From Casuarina equisetifolia (Eukaryota; Streptophyta; Magnoliopsida; Fagales; Casuarinaceae), in the NCBI GenBank assembly GCA_028551475.1, contig CM052358.1, positions 16,821,853-16,885,852 of the forward strand: a DNA stretch of 64,000 nt, written 5' to 3'. Of the stretch, positions 24,222-38,300 are shown in pieces. The position numbers and the translations under genes are program-made. Under the pieces are notes generated by a model. The model did no database searches and was not told the DNA's origin. It saw nothing but the letters and a program-made list of their open reading frames with translations. Each line of letters opens with the position of its first letter. Positions within the stretch are counted from its first letter, which is position 1.

Positions 24222-27200
24222 CTAGTTGGGAAGCGACGGAGAGGCACTAGAAGGAATTGGCGGTGTCCAAGCATAGACGAGCAAGCCCATAACAAGAACG
24301 ACGGCTCCCGCGACAAAGCCTGGAGGAAGGGATGATGCAACACCAAGGTACGGTAGCGGCAATGTGAACACATAGACTGATATCGGCACTGCCATTTTAA
24401 AACCCATGGTGAGACCAGCATGTTATCCAAATTTATCCACAAACCATAAGTTTAAAGTTCAATGTTGGGTTGAAGAACATTAAAGATACATCTGTAAAGT
24501 AGAAACCAATGCTGCTAAAACGTCACTGACTAATGCCTTATGAAGGCGAGGTTAATAAAAAATAGAAACATACTTGAACCTAAAATACATTTAACCAGAA
24601 TCCAAACTTCAAATTCCAAATTCTTACCACCATCCACAGCATCTATTCCATTTTCTTGCTACCCATCGACAGTATCTCTTCCAACTTTAGAGAGGGAGAG
24701 TTCTTACATTCAACCCAACGAAGTAACCACTCATTGTATAAAGCCTAATATCGCTATTTGATTTATCAGATTAGTGCTAGAAGCTGGAAAAGGATAGTCC
24801 CATACTCCACAAAAGTGATCCTCATTTTATTAAACAATACCCTCATTTCATTATCACAAAGGAAACTCCAGCAGAGTCAGCATTTTGTGCATTATTTGTC
24901 TCATCAAACGCGTTAAGGCAGAGAGGGTTCTAGGTTGCATAGAAAAAAGAATTTGGTTGGAAGACACGGATCAAAATGAAAAAAGAATTGGAATGGTTGG
25001 CCCTAATTGAGCATGGAGATCTGCTTCATTACGTGAGTTAGACTATTGCTATGGAGAAAAATCCAACCTAATCCAAATGGCATTTTCACAAGAGTCATCT
25101 GCTTGCGTCAAACTGTTCACATTGTCCAGCCTGGTGGAATATGATCAATGGAAACGAGGACAAATCCACAAAACCAAGCAACAATCTCAGTTTAGGCACT
25201 CTCTAGGTTGATTATCTTCAGGCTTACCACCCTTGAACACGACTTCCCTAGATAAACCACAACGTACCTGAAAATGTAGAGGCAAGAGAAGACACCACAG
25301 CCGAAGAGATCTTTAGCAGATACAGCAACGATATGTTAAAGCCCATGTTGACAAAAACAAACAGCAAAGGTAACAGTGGTGCACCCTCACATCCTGCAGC
25401 AAGTCAAATTTGATACAAATGGAATGAATAAATACAAACATATTTGAACCAAAAGATAACCAAGATAGGTAGAATGATTATCTGTATACCAGGCCAATCC
25501 ATGTCATACCAAGTTGTGGTTCTATCTCTTCAAATCTTATTTACTGGCAACATAGCCTTTCAGTACATGGAATTAGATACGGCCAGACAACTTTTACAAC
25601 TATAATATACCACCACAGACAAGATGTAATAAACTTGAAAATGAAATACGATGCTGTTGTGAAGCAATTTCACCTTTATCATTCTTGAAACCTCTGTTCT
25701 TTTCCATATTATAAGTTTTGTGTATTTAGCAGAATGTTAAAAATCATTAAACACGACTCAATTGGAAATCCTACCATAAGCAGGTCTTCACCCCATATCT
25801 TTTAAGCCTAATATTCTTGACAAAAGCCAAGACCACCAAACCTGAATTTGGATTCTCTGATGCCTATAAAAGTTATACAGAGACTCTCTACCTTTTCCAA
25901 GATAAAGTATAATACTGTTGTAGATCTGAAAATCTGATGCTCTTTTCACCTCAAGTAGATAATCTTCATTTTCTAATCAATTCTAGTTTATATTTTTAAG
26001 TAATTCGGGCTGAGATATCAATGTTTTGAAGGAAGAGTCCAAATTGTGACAGCACAGTCAATTGCATATTGTAACTCACTAACAGTGTCCAGAGCACAAA
26101 ATACTCAGGGGAATTATGCACGTATTCATTCCCGTCAGAGAATGGTTAGGCCAGGATAGATACTCACAATCGATGTTAAATGTGCAGCCGATTCATTCCA
26201 AGCTAAATGGGACAGGCTTGACCCTATGCTGTCGTTACTTGAGTCTGAGGACAAGACTTGCAAAAGTCAGCTGGTATGACATTCATAGTGTGAAGGCTAT
26301 CACCAAATGCTAGTCCAACTTAGGTGAGGTCCTGGGATAAGCCTGGAACAGCCGTAACTTGGGAATTTTGGCATGAAGTGGCCACTCTCAAGACTTGAAC
26401 ATGTTCACTTGTGCTTTACAATCCAAGAATTTTATCATTGGCTTGAAGATGGTCAAAGGGGTTCATCAAGAGGCGGGAAGCAAGTACTTTTTTCCTATGG
26501 GAATGTCTAGCCAATAGCCACCCCAAATATGTCATAATATAAGTTGTGATAAATCAGGTATTAACCTCGTTTACATAATTATGCAAATACCTCTTAAGTA
26601 ATAGCTTATCAAGACCGTAATGTTTTATGATTCATACAACAATAATGAACTCCTTAGCTTCTTCTGTGAATCTGTCTTTCACAAAATTTATTGATACTAC
26701 TGAACATTGTGTAATTCATGGTAGTATGCTGCCAATAATTTGTGTTGCATAATTGATTCAGGCAGCCTATACTGCTGGAGAAAATAAAAGACAAATACAA
26801 TTTAAACAGATATTCTTCACTTCCACGAAGAAGAAAAACTAGCAGAATGCTTGCATTATCCAAAATAAGATGCACATGGTGTGCCTTAGAATTGGCAGCT
26901 ACAAGTACAAAGACAGGTATATGAGGACATCTTACCCAAGATTGCAAGGTAACCACTTGCAATTACACCCTCGTACGCAACTAAGAAGATTTAGTTGAAC
27001 TTTTAAAGTCAGGATGAGATGTAGAATTATGCTTCAAATAATTTTTTTTTAACCGCAGCAGACGTATTGTTCAAACTAGGGGATAAACCATCAGAATAAA
27101 GTATCGAAAGATAAATTCATTCATCAAACAAAACGAGATAGCTTTGCAAAGAAACTGTAGCATACCACTGGACAGAGTACCAAAGTTTAGAAAGCAAGAT

Positions 27201-30200
27201 GCACCATTTCTAAGATATTCGGGCAGTTGAACAAATGGAATGCCCCATAATTTTGACAAAAAAGGTAGGAGAAGGCATATAAAGAGGGCCTGCAGCAAAA
27301 ATAGATTCAAGTAACTTAGGCTTCCAATGATTTTGGTTAAGAGAAGTTATAATTCCAAACTACCTAAGTAATAAACTTCCGAATTCACACCAAGATACTT
27401 ACTTGGAAGGCGGATCCATAGGAATTTACAACAAATAGGTCTACCGAACCTCCCTGTAAGAGATATCATGAAATCACATCTATAAATTACTAAACTTGCT
27501 GAGATATTATTAATAACTGAAATTATGTTGGCGAGTTTATACGCCACAGCTTTGCCAGAAGCTTAAAGTCAAAAGCTTTTGAAACCGTTTTCCTGTGAGC
27601 AGTTAGCTTTGGAACTTGCAAAAGAATAAAATCATTCTTTTCTTTAATAAAGTAAATGAAATAAGCCACTTCACATTGTGTTTTTCATGAAATTACTTTC
27701 GCTGGCAATCATATTTATTCTTATAACCCCTTTTCCTGAAGTAATTCAGGGAATAAGTGTGGTTTAAAACGCAAGAAAGAAAATTCATCTACGTCTGGTT
27801 ATGGTTCTCAAATACACTGTCAATATAGGAACATTTAGTTTAAAGATTTTACTATCTTACAAACCTTTAATCGCTGGGCAGAATCCAAAAAGATTACTTC
27901 CTACAAAATGATAAACAATGCCCATTACTGTAGAGTAATACAAGGAAGAAACACGTGAAAGTTCAATAATCATTCAGAATAGCCAACAACCTTCAGCACT
28001 GAATCAGCTGCTTGCAATAGAAATGAAACTATCATTAAGAGGCTCCAAAAAATACCAGCCTCCTTCAGTGAATTCCCCGCACTAGATGCACTGCAGAAGA
28101 AAATGGAGGGAACTAATGAAAAATTAATGGCATATATAAGAAACGTGTAACAAAAGATTTTTACGAGCCAATGGAATTTAGTTAGGATTTTACTTCGTAA
28201 TGATTCTAATTATGCTACATATGGTACACTTAAAACTAGTAAACGATTCATAGAATCATAGCTTCTTCTCAACATTCTATAAACAAGATTAGGTAAAACT
28301 AGTTCCATATCAGCTACTTCAAACCAAAAAAAAAATAGAGGTGGGGTTCATCTCTGCTTAGCTTGCCTGGGACATATCATAGTTTGCTTCTCCAATAAGA
28401 AGAGAGACCATGATGTGGGAGCAACTATGTCAACCCAAGCTCTTAGCCCAGCCCATATCTTAAGTTTGTCAATTCATACTTGCTTGGGCCACAACATAAT
28501 CCAGTAGGTCCAAGAGGCCAGGGTTGAAGAAGTAGCCCAAGAATATTCCGTAGCATCTCTGCAGTCTTTAATATGGGAGGTTTCCTAAGTAGTTGTTGAG
28601 TCCTTAATTTATTAGGTTTACTTTATTGTCTAAGAATATTTCAGTTTGTTTGGTTTTCCTTAATTGTCTAGGTTCCTAATTTATTTGGGTTTCCATACTT
28701 GTCAGATCTATGATTTGTTTAGGATTCTCTTATTTGACAGAATCCAGATTTGTTAAGACTTCCATAATTTTTTAGATTGATTCCTGAGTTACCAGGATCC
28801 TTCCAGAGTTAGGTTTAACTGACTATTTAAAGGGAACATTGTTTCAGTTGTAAGCAAACTTGTTTTCCAAATAATAAAAACCCCTAAGTTATGTGATCAA
28901 CTTTTGCATCCTTTATCCAATTCTTGTTAGGGATTCGTGGTGGCGCACCTCCTTGACAGGTGGCATTGCCTTAACGTCTTGGAGTTTGTTGGCATCTATC
29001 TTTTATTTTTGTTATTCATATTTTTCGTTTTTCCTCCCTTCCTCCCTACCAAACACTCACTTTTCTCACAGAAAACCCCTAAAACACCAAAAAAACGATT
29101 TTTTTATTGAAAGCTCACTCAAGCCTACCATAAGATTCACATCAGACCAACATCCACCTCAAATGGCCATTCAAAAAGAATGTGGGAATCCATTCCGGCT
29201 ATAACTACAATTGAGAGTGCAATATTTCAGTACTTCAATCCAAAATCAGATCAAGTATTCTTCCTAAACTCTTTTCTTAACCACCACCAGAGGATTGACT
29301 TTAGTCAAGGCAATGCAATAATTGGAAAGATAGAATCTTGGCACTTGTTCATTTCAAACATCCAGAAGAAGGTCAAGACATTACCAAGGAAAAGATTCAT
29401 TTCAAAGTCTTATCAAATGGGATTGACAAAGAATCCATCTACTGGCTGGACACCAACCAATGTCAAAAATACGGAGAAGTTTTAAATTCTGAAGCTCCCC
29501 ACACTTCGGTCTCGCAGCATACCCCACCCATAATTTGTTCCAATAGGGCCAATTGTCAGTTGCAAGTTATGAGATTAAGATCCCCATGAATGATTAAAAA
29601 GCTTTAGAGCTTCCCCACTATGTATTACTGCCTCGAGGTCTATCTTTCTCGAACCTATATCTCCCACATTTCATGAAACTCAGAGAAACCGGAAATAAGT
29701 GAATCTTGTCAATGTGGAAGCCACAATCTTAGAAAACAGAAATGGGCCAGTATACCTTGCTACCGTTATGATTACGCCAACTGCAACAAGCAAGCATCCA
29801 AGAAGTTGGTTAACTCTATATCTCCTTCCCAGGAAAATAATTGACAGAAGAATTTGCCACACAAGAAAAGTCTGCATAAATTACGAACTCAAAACAATGC
29901 ATTTCACACTACAATAAGATAATAGCATTAGTGGTATGAAATTCATAATTCGCTGATGTATTAAACTACAACGACAAAAGAAATAATGATTTACCATTAG
30001 TGTATCTTACCTGAGACAAAACTGGGATTGATGCTCCAGAAAGAATCGCTGATCCAAAGGACAAGAAACAAAATATATGATATTTTAATGACTAGAGTAC
30101 GATGAAATCATAATAAAACTGATTATCTTTGGAAAAATCGAGGAGAATTGGCTAGCTGTGAAATATATAATAAAATGCCTCCAAAATCCCCTAAATAAGT

Positions 30201-33119
30201 CCTTCAGCTAAAAGTTAGAATAGAATATAAAGTAGCACTTGTATATATAACCACAAGCACATACAGAATGTTTTTTATGGAGAAATTGTCGCACAAAAAG
30301 ATCACATAGAGCAAAGCCTTTAGCAATCAAGAATGTCAACAGATATCATCATGTGTAACAAATAAAAGACGAAGAAACAAAAGCATAATCAAACACGCAT
30401 TACCTCCAGCTGCCATTCCAGTAGCAGCAGCAAGTGCCTCCAGCAGGCCAACAACAAGGAACGGAGCTTTTGGCATTGAAAGCATCTCATCCGTAACAAT
30501 GCCAGCACGGTAACGGAGATACAAGATTGAGAAGTATACAACTACATATCTGAAAGTCACAATACACACGATTACACAAGTTAGTCCATAATGTTAAAGG
30601 CACTACATTTTATCCTTCCCTAGAGGAGGTCCAACAATTACATCAAAAAAGTTATAACTTTAGTTAATCTTATAAACAAGTTGCAGCATACTAAGAACAA
30701 CAACAAGAAATTATAGTTAAAAACCAAAAAAAAAAAGAAAAAAAAGAAGAGTTCAGATTTAATTTTAGTGATGTCATGATTGTAGTCCATCAAATATACT
30801 TATCGCAGATGAAAATAAAATAAAAGTCAACTATATAAGTCAACTATATGACATTTACTTGAGATATTTGACATTTACTTGTAGACGTCTTCCATATTGG
30901 TTGTAATTAATATATGAAAGTTGACTCTTATGGTGAAACTTACGACGTGATGAATGAACAATTTAATAAGGAAAGCCTTGTAAGATTTTTATCATGCTGC
31001 TATATACAAGTTCTCGCATGCTTTCTACTAATTAAAAAAAAAAAAATTGGAATCGACTAATCCTAGCCCAGTTCGAGATTATTTTAAGATATTGAGAAGA
31101 ACAAAAGGAAGATTTCTCAGCGGAAACTAAATGTAATTTTCAGAAATGAGGCTATTCTCCACATTCTGCTCAAAGATGAATGGATGCTTTGCTGGACCGC
31201 GCGACAAGAGCAAATACGACAAAGAGTGTCCGACTCAGCAAAGGTCAAAGGGACAAAAAGGGAAGCCCGGGGAAGCACAAGCTAGCAACGTTAGGGAAAT
31301 TTCTTTAAAATGGGCCCACTGGTTATCAGATCAAAGGTTGTTATGAGAGTGGGCCCACCGGGAAACGTGCAGCCTTATGGCAAACGGCGTGGTGTCTAAT
31401 CGCTTCTTTTCTTTCGGCTACTTTCCCGAAAGTCCCTCTAGCTTCTGCTTTTTTGACAGGACAAGAACAACAGCGTTTTTCAAAGCCACCAGTCGATTAT
31501 CATGAAAGCTCTTCTGGTTGCCCTTGCAAAAAACTTGTTTGCTTTTCCTGCGGTCGCACTGTGCACTTAAAAAAAGTAAACACCCACCGAACCTAAACCA
31601 AAAGTGGTAATTCAGTGCTTAGCATAGCAACAATGTGCCAATACTTCGGTGGTCTCCTTTGTTATGATTAAAGTGCAAGACAAGGTTCAAAGTAGCAAGA
31701 ATTTCAACTCAACTCGCAATACAACAATAATGAATAACGCCAACAAGAGATGGCTTTAATAGCAAAGCGTCACTAATTTGGTCTCCTCCACCTAAAGAAA
31801 TTACTAACACAAAGAGACACTTCTAAGACTCAGAATATTGCACCTACTCCATATTCATATATTCTCAAGAAGGCTGCTCGAGAAACTGGATATGATTGTA
31901 AAAATAACAAGACCTTTTCTTCTTTTGTAGTACCCTCTGTTTTGCTGCTAGACTCAAATCTTTAATATCACATACTTTGTTAATAACTAACAAATAAAAA
32001 AAAGAATACCGCCCAACATCGCTGTTTTATCTCCAACTAAAAATAATGAAATCCATAAAAATAAACAAATCAGCCAAAGACTTCCCTGCTGCGTTGAATT
32101 ACTGCCTACCCACAACGTAAGAAACAAGCAAAACATATTACAATAATAATAATAAATAAATATATAAATAAAAAGGGCATGAAATCCTTCCTTCTATGCA
32201 TGTCTTACTCATTCCTTTCAGAAATTTTGCGTTAAACCGATTTCAAAAAGTTTTGATTTTGAACATGTCCACAGCTTGTCGTCTCACCTAAACGAAGTTG
32301 GTAATTTGGTCACGGCGCCTACGTTCAAAGACAACCCGAAAACTTGACAAATGCAAAGAACCTGCAGGGTGTAACGCATGGTTTATAAAGTTCGGCTGCA
32401 GGCCAGATGAAGCGACCAATTTTGGATCAATCTGCTGGTGATAGTCAGAAAAAAATATCTAGTTCGTCTAATTCGTTTGATTTTGTTCTTTTGAGATTAA
32501 ACAATTAGATATGGGAGAAGAACCACACATCTGCTCTTTCCCTTTCTTCGTCTGGAGCCCACACTTGTCTCATATTCTTTAAAAAGTGCGTTCTGTAAAC
32601 CTATCTTTTCTGTTTGGACCAGGAAAAACAAATCACAGAGACAACAATGACATTTGCGAAATCAATTTCCCTGAATGGATTTTAACACTAGCCCACATTC
32701 AACCATTTTAAGATGTGGATGCTAAAATCAGCTAACAATCGTAGCCTCTCCGCCAAACAGTGGTGTGATGGGATTGGACCATGATAGATGTGTGATTTGA
32801 TAGATTGGACTCGGGGGCTAGGAAAACATTGATGCAGAAGACGGTGATGTAAGAAGCAAGACTCGCCAAATAACGAATTAATAAGCAAGAATGAATATAG
32901 GAGGCAAACTTGCCAACAAAAAAAAAAAAAAAAAGCGAAATAATAGAAATGAAGCTGTTACCTGCGTAGCCCCGTCTAAATCTCCCGCCATTACTCTTTA
33001 ATCCAAAGGTCAAGATTTCTTAAAAACAAATGACACCTTTTAATTACGAGCCTAATACGATCAGTTTTTCGATGCAATAATAGATCGTACGGGAAGGAAT
33101 AATGTGTGCGGGCGGGCGT

Positions 33120-33150
<31 letters not shown>

Positions 33151-33625
33151 TGTACCCGAAAGTAGCAAGCTGCGCGAGAAAGAAGGGATAGTATTTGAGG
33201 GGAACCAAGGCGAGTTTGTACAACACTCGATTCCCAACTCCCAGCACCACCGTGGCCGCCGCGGCTATCACCACCTTCACCACCCGATCCATATTCTTCT
33301 TACCCTCCCTACACCTATCCTCTTCCTCCTGCTCCACTGACCCATCCTCACTCCCGCTCTTCTCCGCTAAATCCTCCAGGGCGTACGAGCACGGCCTCGC
33401 AATCTTCTCCTTCCCATCCCAGCCGTCGGATCGCTCCGACGCACCTCCGAGACCCACGGCATCCACCACCCACAGCCGCGATCTCAATACGATCTGCCGT
33501 CGCCGCTTCATCACGCAGTCGCGAGGATCTCGTACAACTTCCATCCTCCGTGGAGGTTGCCATAACCATATCGGCCGGCTAGACACCCCCGCGTTGGTTG
33601 TCATCCGAGTCGGACACGATGCCAT
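24222..33625 (-). CDS. CLT1: CRT-like (CLT) plastid thiol/glutathione transporter
   Basis: Ten exons on the minus strand: 33625-33156, 30549-30404, 30048-30011, 29871-29756, 28090-27991, 27900-27865, 27453-27403, 27289-27166, 25393-25268 and 24388-24222. They sum to 1,374 nt in frame (457 aa) with GT-AG introns throughout. The ATG at 33625 gives about 113 residues of basic, serine-containing leader before the first membrane segment (VVLGVGNRVLYKL at about 126-138). This fits a plastid-targeted member of the drug/metabolite transporter superfamily with about ten helices. Conserved family stretches are NRVLYKLAL, KAPFLVVGLLEAL, LSQTFLVWQ, FLGRRY, LLPFLSKLWGIPF, KISSAVVSSLAS and LPYLGVASSLP. Known of the family: Arabidopsis CLT1-3 export glutathione and its precursor from plastids and are distant relatives of the Plasmodium CRT. 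The paralogue number (CLT1, 2 or 3) is inferred from memory only. One intron holds a solo LTR. Confidence 0.95.
28411..29144 (+). mobile_element. Solo LTR (734 bp) with a perfect 5-bp target duplication in a CLT intron
   Basis: It begins TGATGTGGGAG and ends ATTCACATCA (TG...CA), and is flanked on both sides by GACCA (28406-28410 and 29145-29149). A TATA-like CTATTTAAAG lies near 28823. The same LTR family recurs, truncated, at 43509-44222 (followed by a primer-binding site and gag) and at 45868-46447, which identifies it as an LTR. It lies antisense to the host gene. The host exons on both sides are intact. Confidence 0.93.
29150..29640 (+). other. Unclassified open-frame segment beside the solo LTR
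   Basis: Two overlapping plus-strand frames (28893-29204 and 29180-29485, with 29338-29589 in another frame) cross this part of the CLT intron. The first is LTR sequence. The rest (with the phrase KIHFKVLSNGIDKES) resembles coding sequence in texture, but I recognise no family. It could be an older transposon fragment into which the LTR inserted. Confidence 0.35.
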
Positions 33626-33669
33626 GATTTGCTGCAAGTTTTATGCAGCCAAAAAAAGAAAATCTTACG

Positions 33670-33701
<32 letters not shown>
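33120..33701. repeat. Paired (GA)n tracts flanking CLT exon 1
   Basis: Uninterrupted GA dinucleotides occur at 33120-33146 (just inside intron 1) and 33672-33701 (just upstream of the start codon). In the transcript both are (CT)n. They bracket the GC-rich first exon. Confidence 0.85.
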
Positions 33702-33705
<4 letters not shown>

Positions 33706-35325
33706 CGCTGTCTCAAGTATTTCTCGGACTTCTTCTCAAATGGGCTGCGAATTTAAAAAACTAGATTATTAATTATTGTGTGCGGTACCCGTGTATGCCC
33801 GCTTCCACAAGAGTCTACACGTGTTTATGAGACTATTCAGTTGAATTTCGGCACGTTTCTCGGGGAAGGGAAACACCAAGAACTCCCCTTTACGCCGATT
33901 TATGTACACGTTTCATATTTCTATTGGATCATTTCTTCAATACAATAGCGCAAATATCAAAAACGAATGCCGCCCGGCTGCTCTATCCAATTCAGGTAAC
34001 TCCTGTTCCCATTTTCCTCGCGACTCGAGACGTGAAACGCGTCTTCAGAAATGCGCAGAGCTAATGTCTTATTCATGTCCAATCTAATCTAATGAAAAGA
34101 CCAAAGTATTACTGCCTCTTAAGTTGAAGAATTCGGGCAGTATTCGTCGTTGGGTCCAAGCTTAATTAAACTAACCAAAGGATACTCCGTTGACCCATTT
34201 AATGCTGAATTTTATAAAAAAAAATTAATTTTTTGCTTTAGTTCTCTGTAAATTAAAGCTACAAATTCATCTTTAAACAGAACCCTTGAATTATAATAAG
34301 AAAAATTTTGTCATTTTAGTTCTAACACCTTTAAGTTCGTGTTTTCACTTTCTATCATTGAATTTTTTTGTAATTTAACAATTCTTTACAATTATGTTGA
34401 TGCTCAATTGCTTGAAATCTATCCTTTTCGTTTCTTATTCTGTCCTACTCCATCTTATTCCAAAAAAATATTTAAAATAGTCCTTAGAACTCAATTTTAG
34501 CATCTACTAACTTTGCTAGTTCAAGCTCACTGGTTGCTCACCACGTATCACATCTCCTTTATCCGACCAAAAAAAAAAATCTTTCATAAAATGACTTAAA
34601 TTCTGTTAAGATATGAACCTCTTTCCCAATGGATACCAGCAACCGACAAACTACCACTCCCTTTAACGTACTAAGAATCTTAAATGCACCCTGAACGGCG
34701 ATAATATTTCTAGAATCTGTATTAAGAGCAAAAGCTAGGACTCTCCCAGAAGAAGAAAAAAAAAACAAGAGAAGCGCTTTGAATTGACATTGTTGTTCAA
34801 AGAGTTGTATTTCTCGTATTTCTTTTGGCACTTTCTGACAAGCAAAACAGCACCGAAACTCCCGCCAAAAAAAAAGGAAAAAAAAAAAGAAGATAAAGAT
34901 AGAAGGACTAAGCGGTTTATGTGTCCAACAGAACTGACAAGCACTCAAATATGCCAAATACGTAAGAGTTCAAGAACTCTAGAGCGTAGACCCAAAGTAC
35001 CCGAAGATCACAAACAAGCAAATCTGCAAGAAATGCAACCTAGAAGCAAGTCCAATCAAAATTGCATCACATGAAACACATCATGCGTTGAGGAGTAACA
35101 ATAAGGATTAGTCCTCAATGATCACGGATGCCAGGAAAGCCGAGTCTCCAAAATTGAAAGACCACGAATGAGCTTTAACAGCATTTAGGAGCAGATCAAC
35201 CACGGGTAAGCAGGCCGCAACTGCATCAACTAAGTTTATCACAGCTATCCTCCACTTCCTTCTAGCCATTGCCAACGGCAAGCTTCCCCATGGAAGAGTA
35301 ATGAGCACACTTGCAGCAACACCAT
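33626..35325. other. CLT promoter region and PPR 3' flank; no gene
   Basis: The first part (to about 34000) should be the CLT 5' leader and promoter, including a (CT)n leader repeat. The part near 35100-35325 is probably the PPR gene 3' UTR. Between them is AT-rich DNA with poly-A/T runs near 34218, 34566, 34757 and 34868. The open frames at 34559-34957 and 34784-35074 are low-complexity and not credible. Confidence 0.6.
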
Positions 35326-38300
35326 CTAATCGTCTTGCTTCCTTTTTCTACAACCTTGATCTTCAAACTGATCTTCAAACAGATCTTCAGGTGGGTCATA
35401 CACAATCATATGAGGAAAAAGTTCCAAGAAATCATCTTTCACCTTCTCTCTCAATTCTGGGTATGGAAGGAGCCCTTTCAATATCACACGAAAAGGCAAA
35501 GATATTGGCGTATCAGGAGATCGTCTCATTTCATCATAAATGTCCATTGCCTCCGAGGGCAACTCGCTATCTAAAAAGGCCCTGATAAGGTCTCCAAAGG
35601 TATGCTGATCAAAGAGAACGTCCTCTCTCTTTAGGTCTTCCCAAACCCGCTTTGCTTCGTCAACCTTTTTGTTTCTTGCAAGCATCATAAGCATGTCCCT
35701 GTAAAAGAACATGTCTGGCCGGTACCAAATTTCTTTGCGCACCACATCATATATCTGAGAAGGCAGATGCTGGAAGATAGTCAGCTATTATGCACATTTC
35801 TTTACTTTTTTTTTTTTGCCCTTTTCCCCCTACTTCCGTACTACAGCAGAACTCGTGAAAATTACAATACTTGACGGGAAATACAGAAGCCATATACCAA
35901 AGGATCTTGAGTTTCCATCAAATTAGTTGTAAAAGGAAAACCAGGAGCAAGTAGTTAAAAGGCCAACAACCTCTAGCACAGATAGCATCTACTCTCCATA
36001 AAACGATAATTGAAGTGAATGGAAAGAGGATTTTTTTTTTTTAATTTATTTTTTCTTTGGAAGGGGGAAACGTGCGTACAAAAGCAAAACCACATGTTTA
36101 AGACCATAATAATTATTAAAAAAAAAAAAAAGAGTGGCAGGTAATTCTTTTCACACTGTCTTCTATTTTACTCCGCTTTGCAATAGTAGATCCTACATAA
36201 AAGCAACTGGCTTACTATCTAAGAAAATATGGAACAGAAAGCTAATCGAAATTATACAATATGCTTGTAAAAGAGGTTATTCCTCAATCAAAGGGCTCTG
36301 AGATGTCAAATCCTATGAATTAGAGTTATCAAAAGTTGGAGAGAATCCTACCCAAAAGTCCACTCAAGAAGTGAAATTCTTTCTTCCTTATGGGATAGAA
36401 TTCCCAAGCAACATTTAAGTAATATAAAACTTATGTCACACTATTTTAACAAGTGCTTTAACCCTTAGCAGAGGAAAACATTTCCACACAAGAATATTTA
36501 TTTACAAGCAAATGATGCTGCATTTGAACCTAAGCTGTGATGCCATGTTAGAAAGCCAATTCTACCAAAAAGTCAACTCAAAAGTAAAACTTCTTTGTCA
36601 CGAATAATATTCCCAAACAAAATTTAGGTAATATAGAGCTTATGTTACTCTATTTTTAACAAAAAAATGATCTAGACAATGAAACACATCGAGTGAGTCA
36701 CAGCATTTGTTCTTGGCACTGTAAAAATCTTGAAACGGGTTGAGTATATCTCCATGAACTTCTTTTGCTGGGAGATATGACTAATACAAGCACACTGCCT
36801 AAGAAATCAACCAGTAACTCCTTCTTGCTATTTGTATACATACCCACGCTACAAAATTGGCAGTCAGTGACCAAGATACCACATGAGGAATCAGCTAGTA
36901 AGCTAATAAACCCATCAGTTACATTGACAATTGAACATTGCAGTTAGACATAGTATCACAGACTTAGTACTGGGCAACAGAGGAGACTAAGGAAAAGGCT
37001 ATATTATTTGGAGACTCAAATTATTACCTAAAACTCAAAACTTTCGCAACAGCCTGTGAATATTTGAATTCCTATCTAACCTTCTAAAAGTTGTTTAGTC
37101 GAACTTCTAGAACCACAACTGAGTTCCTAATGCATCTAAAATATAACTTATCATTCTTAATCAGAATTCGAACTCCCTCCTTTCCTTCCTTCCGCTTTCT
37201 CAGAAAGCAGACTGGGTTGACTATACCTCCATGAACTTCATTTGCTGGTAGACAAGACTAATACAAGCACATTGCCTAAGAAATCAACCTTTAACTCCAT
37301 CTTGCTATTTGTATACATACCAGTGCTATAAAATTGGCAGTCAGAGACCAATATGCTACGTGAGGAATCCGCTAGTAAGCTAATAAGCCCATCAATTATA
37401 TTGAAAACTGAACTTAGCAGTTAAACCTACTATCCCATGCTTAGTACTTGGTAAGGGAGGAGACTAACCAGAAGGCCATATTATTTGGAGACTCGAATCA
37501 CTGCCTACTACAACTCAAAACTTTGGCAACATCCTGTGAATATTTGAATCCCAATCTAATCTTCTAAAAGTTGTTAAGTGGAACTTTTAGAACCACATCT
37601 GAGTTCCTAATGCTTCCAAAATATAAATTATTATTCATAATCAGAATTCGAACTCCCTCCTTTCCTTCCCCACACCTTCTCACAATGCAAACGGAGGGGA
37701 AAGGAACAAAAATGTAAACCGCTCTCCAACGAATTACCATGTTTCCACCATAAACCAAACAGCGATGATCCTAGAAACTTCTTTCCAGGGAAACCAACCA
37801 AACCGTCTGAAATTAAACATTACATTCTAGATTACAAATGAAGAGGGAGAACAAAACTGAAATACAAGTGACGAAATCGACAACCGAAGAGCAGTAATTT
37901 CTCAATTGTCAGGGAAGCCAACAGACCCATATTTATGTAAATCTTTTTTTTTTTTTTCCCTTTTCCATCATCTTTTCGTAGCAGCCAAACACAAACACAA
38001 ACAAAAACAACTCTAGGGCAAAAAATAGCGAACCTTCATGCAGAGGAACACCTGGTCTTGCCTCTGGAATTCGGCGAGAACAGCGACGAGATCAGACTTA
38101 AGCAAGCGGGACACGTGGGACTGGACGAACCGATTGAGTCGGGTCGGGTCAGACCGAAGCCTCTTGAGCTCTTTGGCTGCGATCAGACCCTCCTTGCTCA
38201 TCTCCTTCTTTCTTCTCCATATCGACAGACTGGGGCTGGAGGCCGAGCCGGAAACATATCCACAAGACCAATTTTGTTGCAGCGTTTGACGCTGGAGGTG

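Noticed and set aside
33195-33704. 169-codon plus-strand open frame over CLT exon 1
   Set aside because: It is antisense to the transporter leader and extends through a (GA)n repeat.
34559-34957. 132-codon minus-strand open frame near the CLT promoter
   Set aside because: Phe/Leu-rich through poly-A/T runs, no domain, no splice context.
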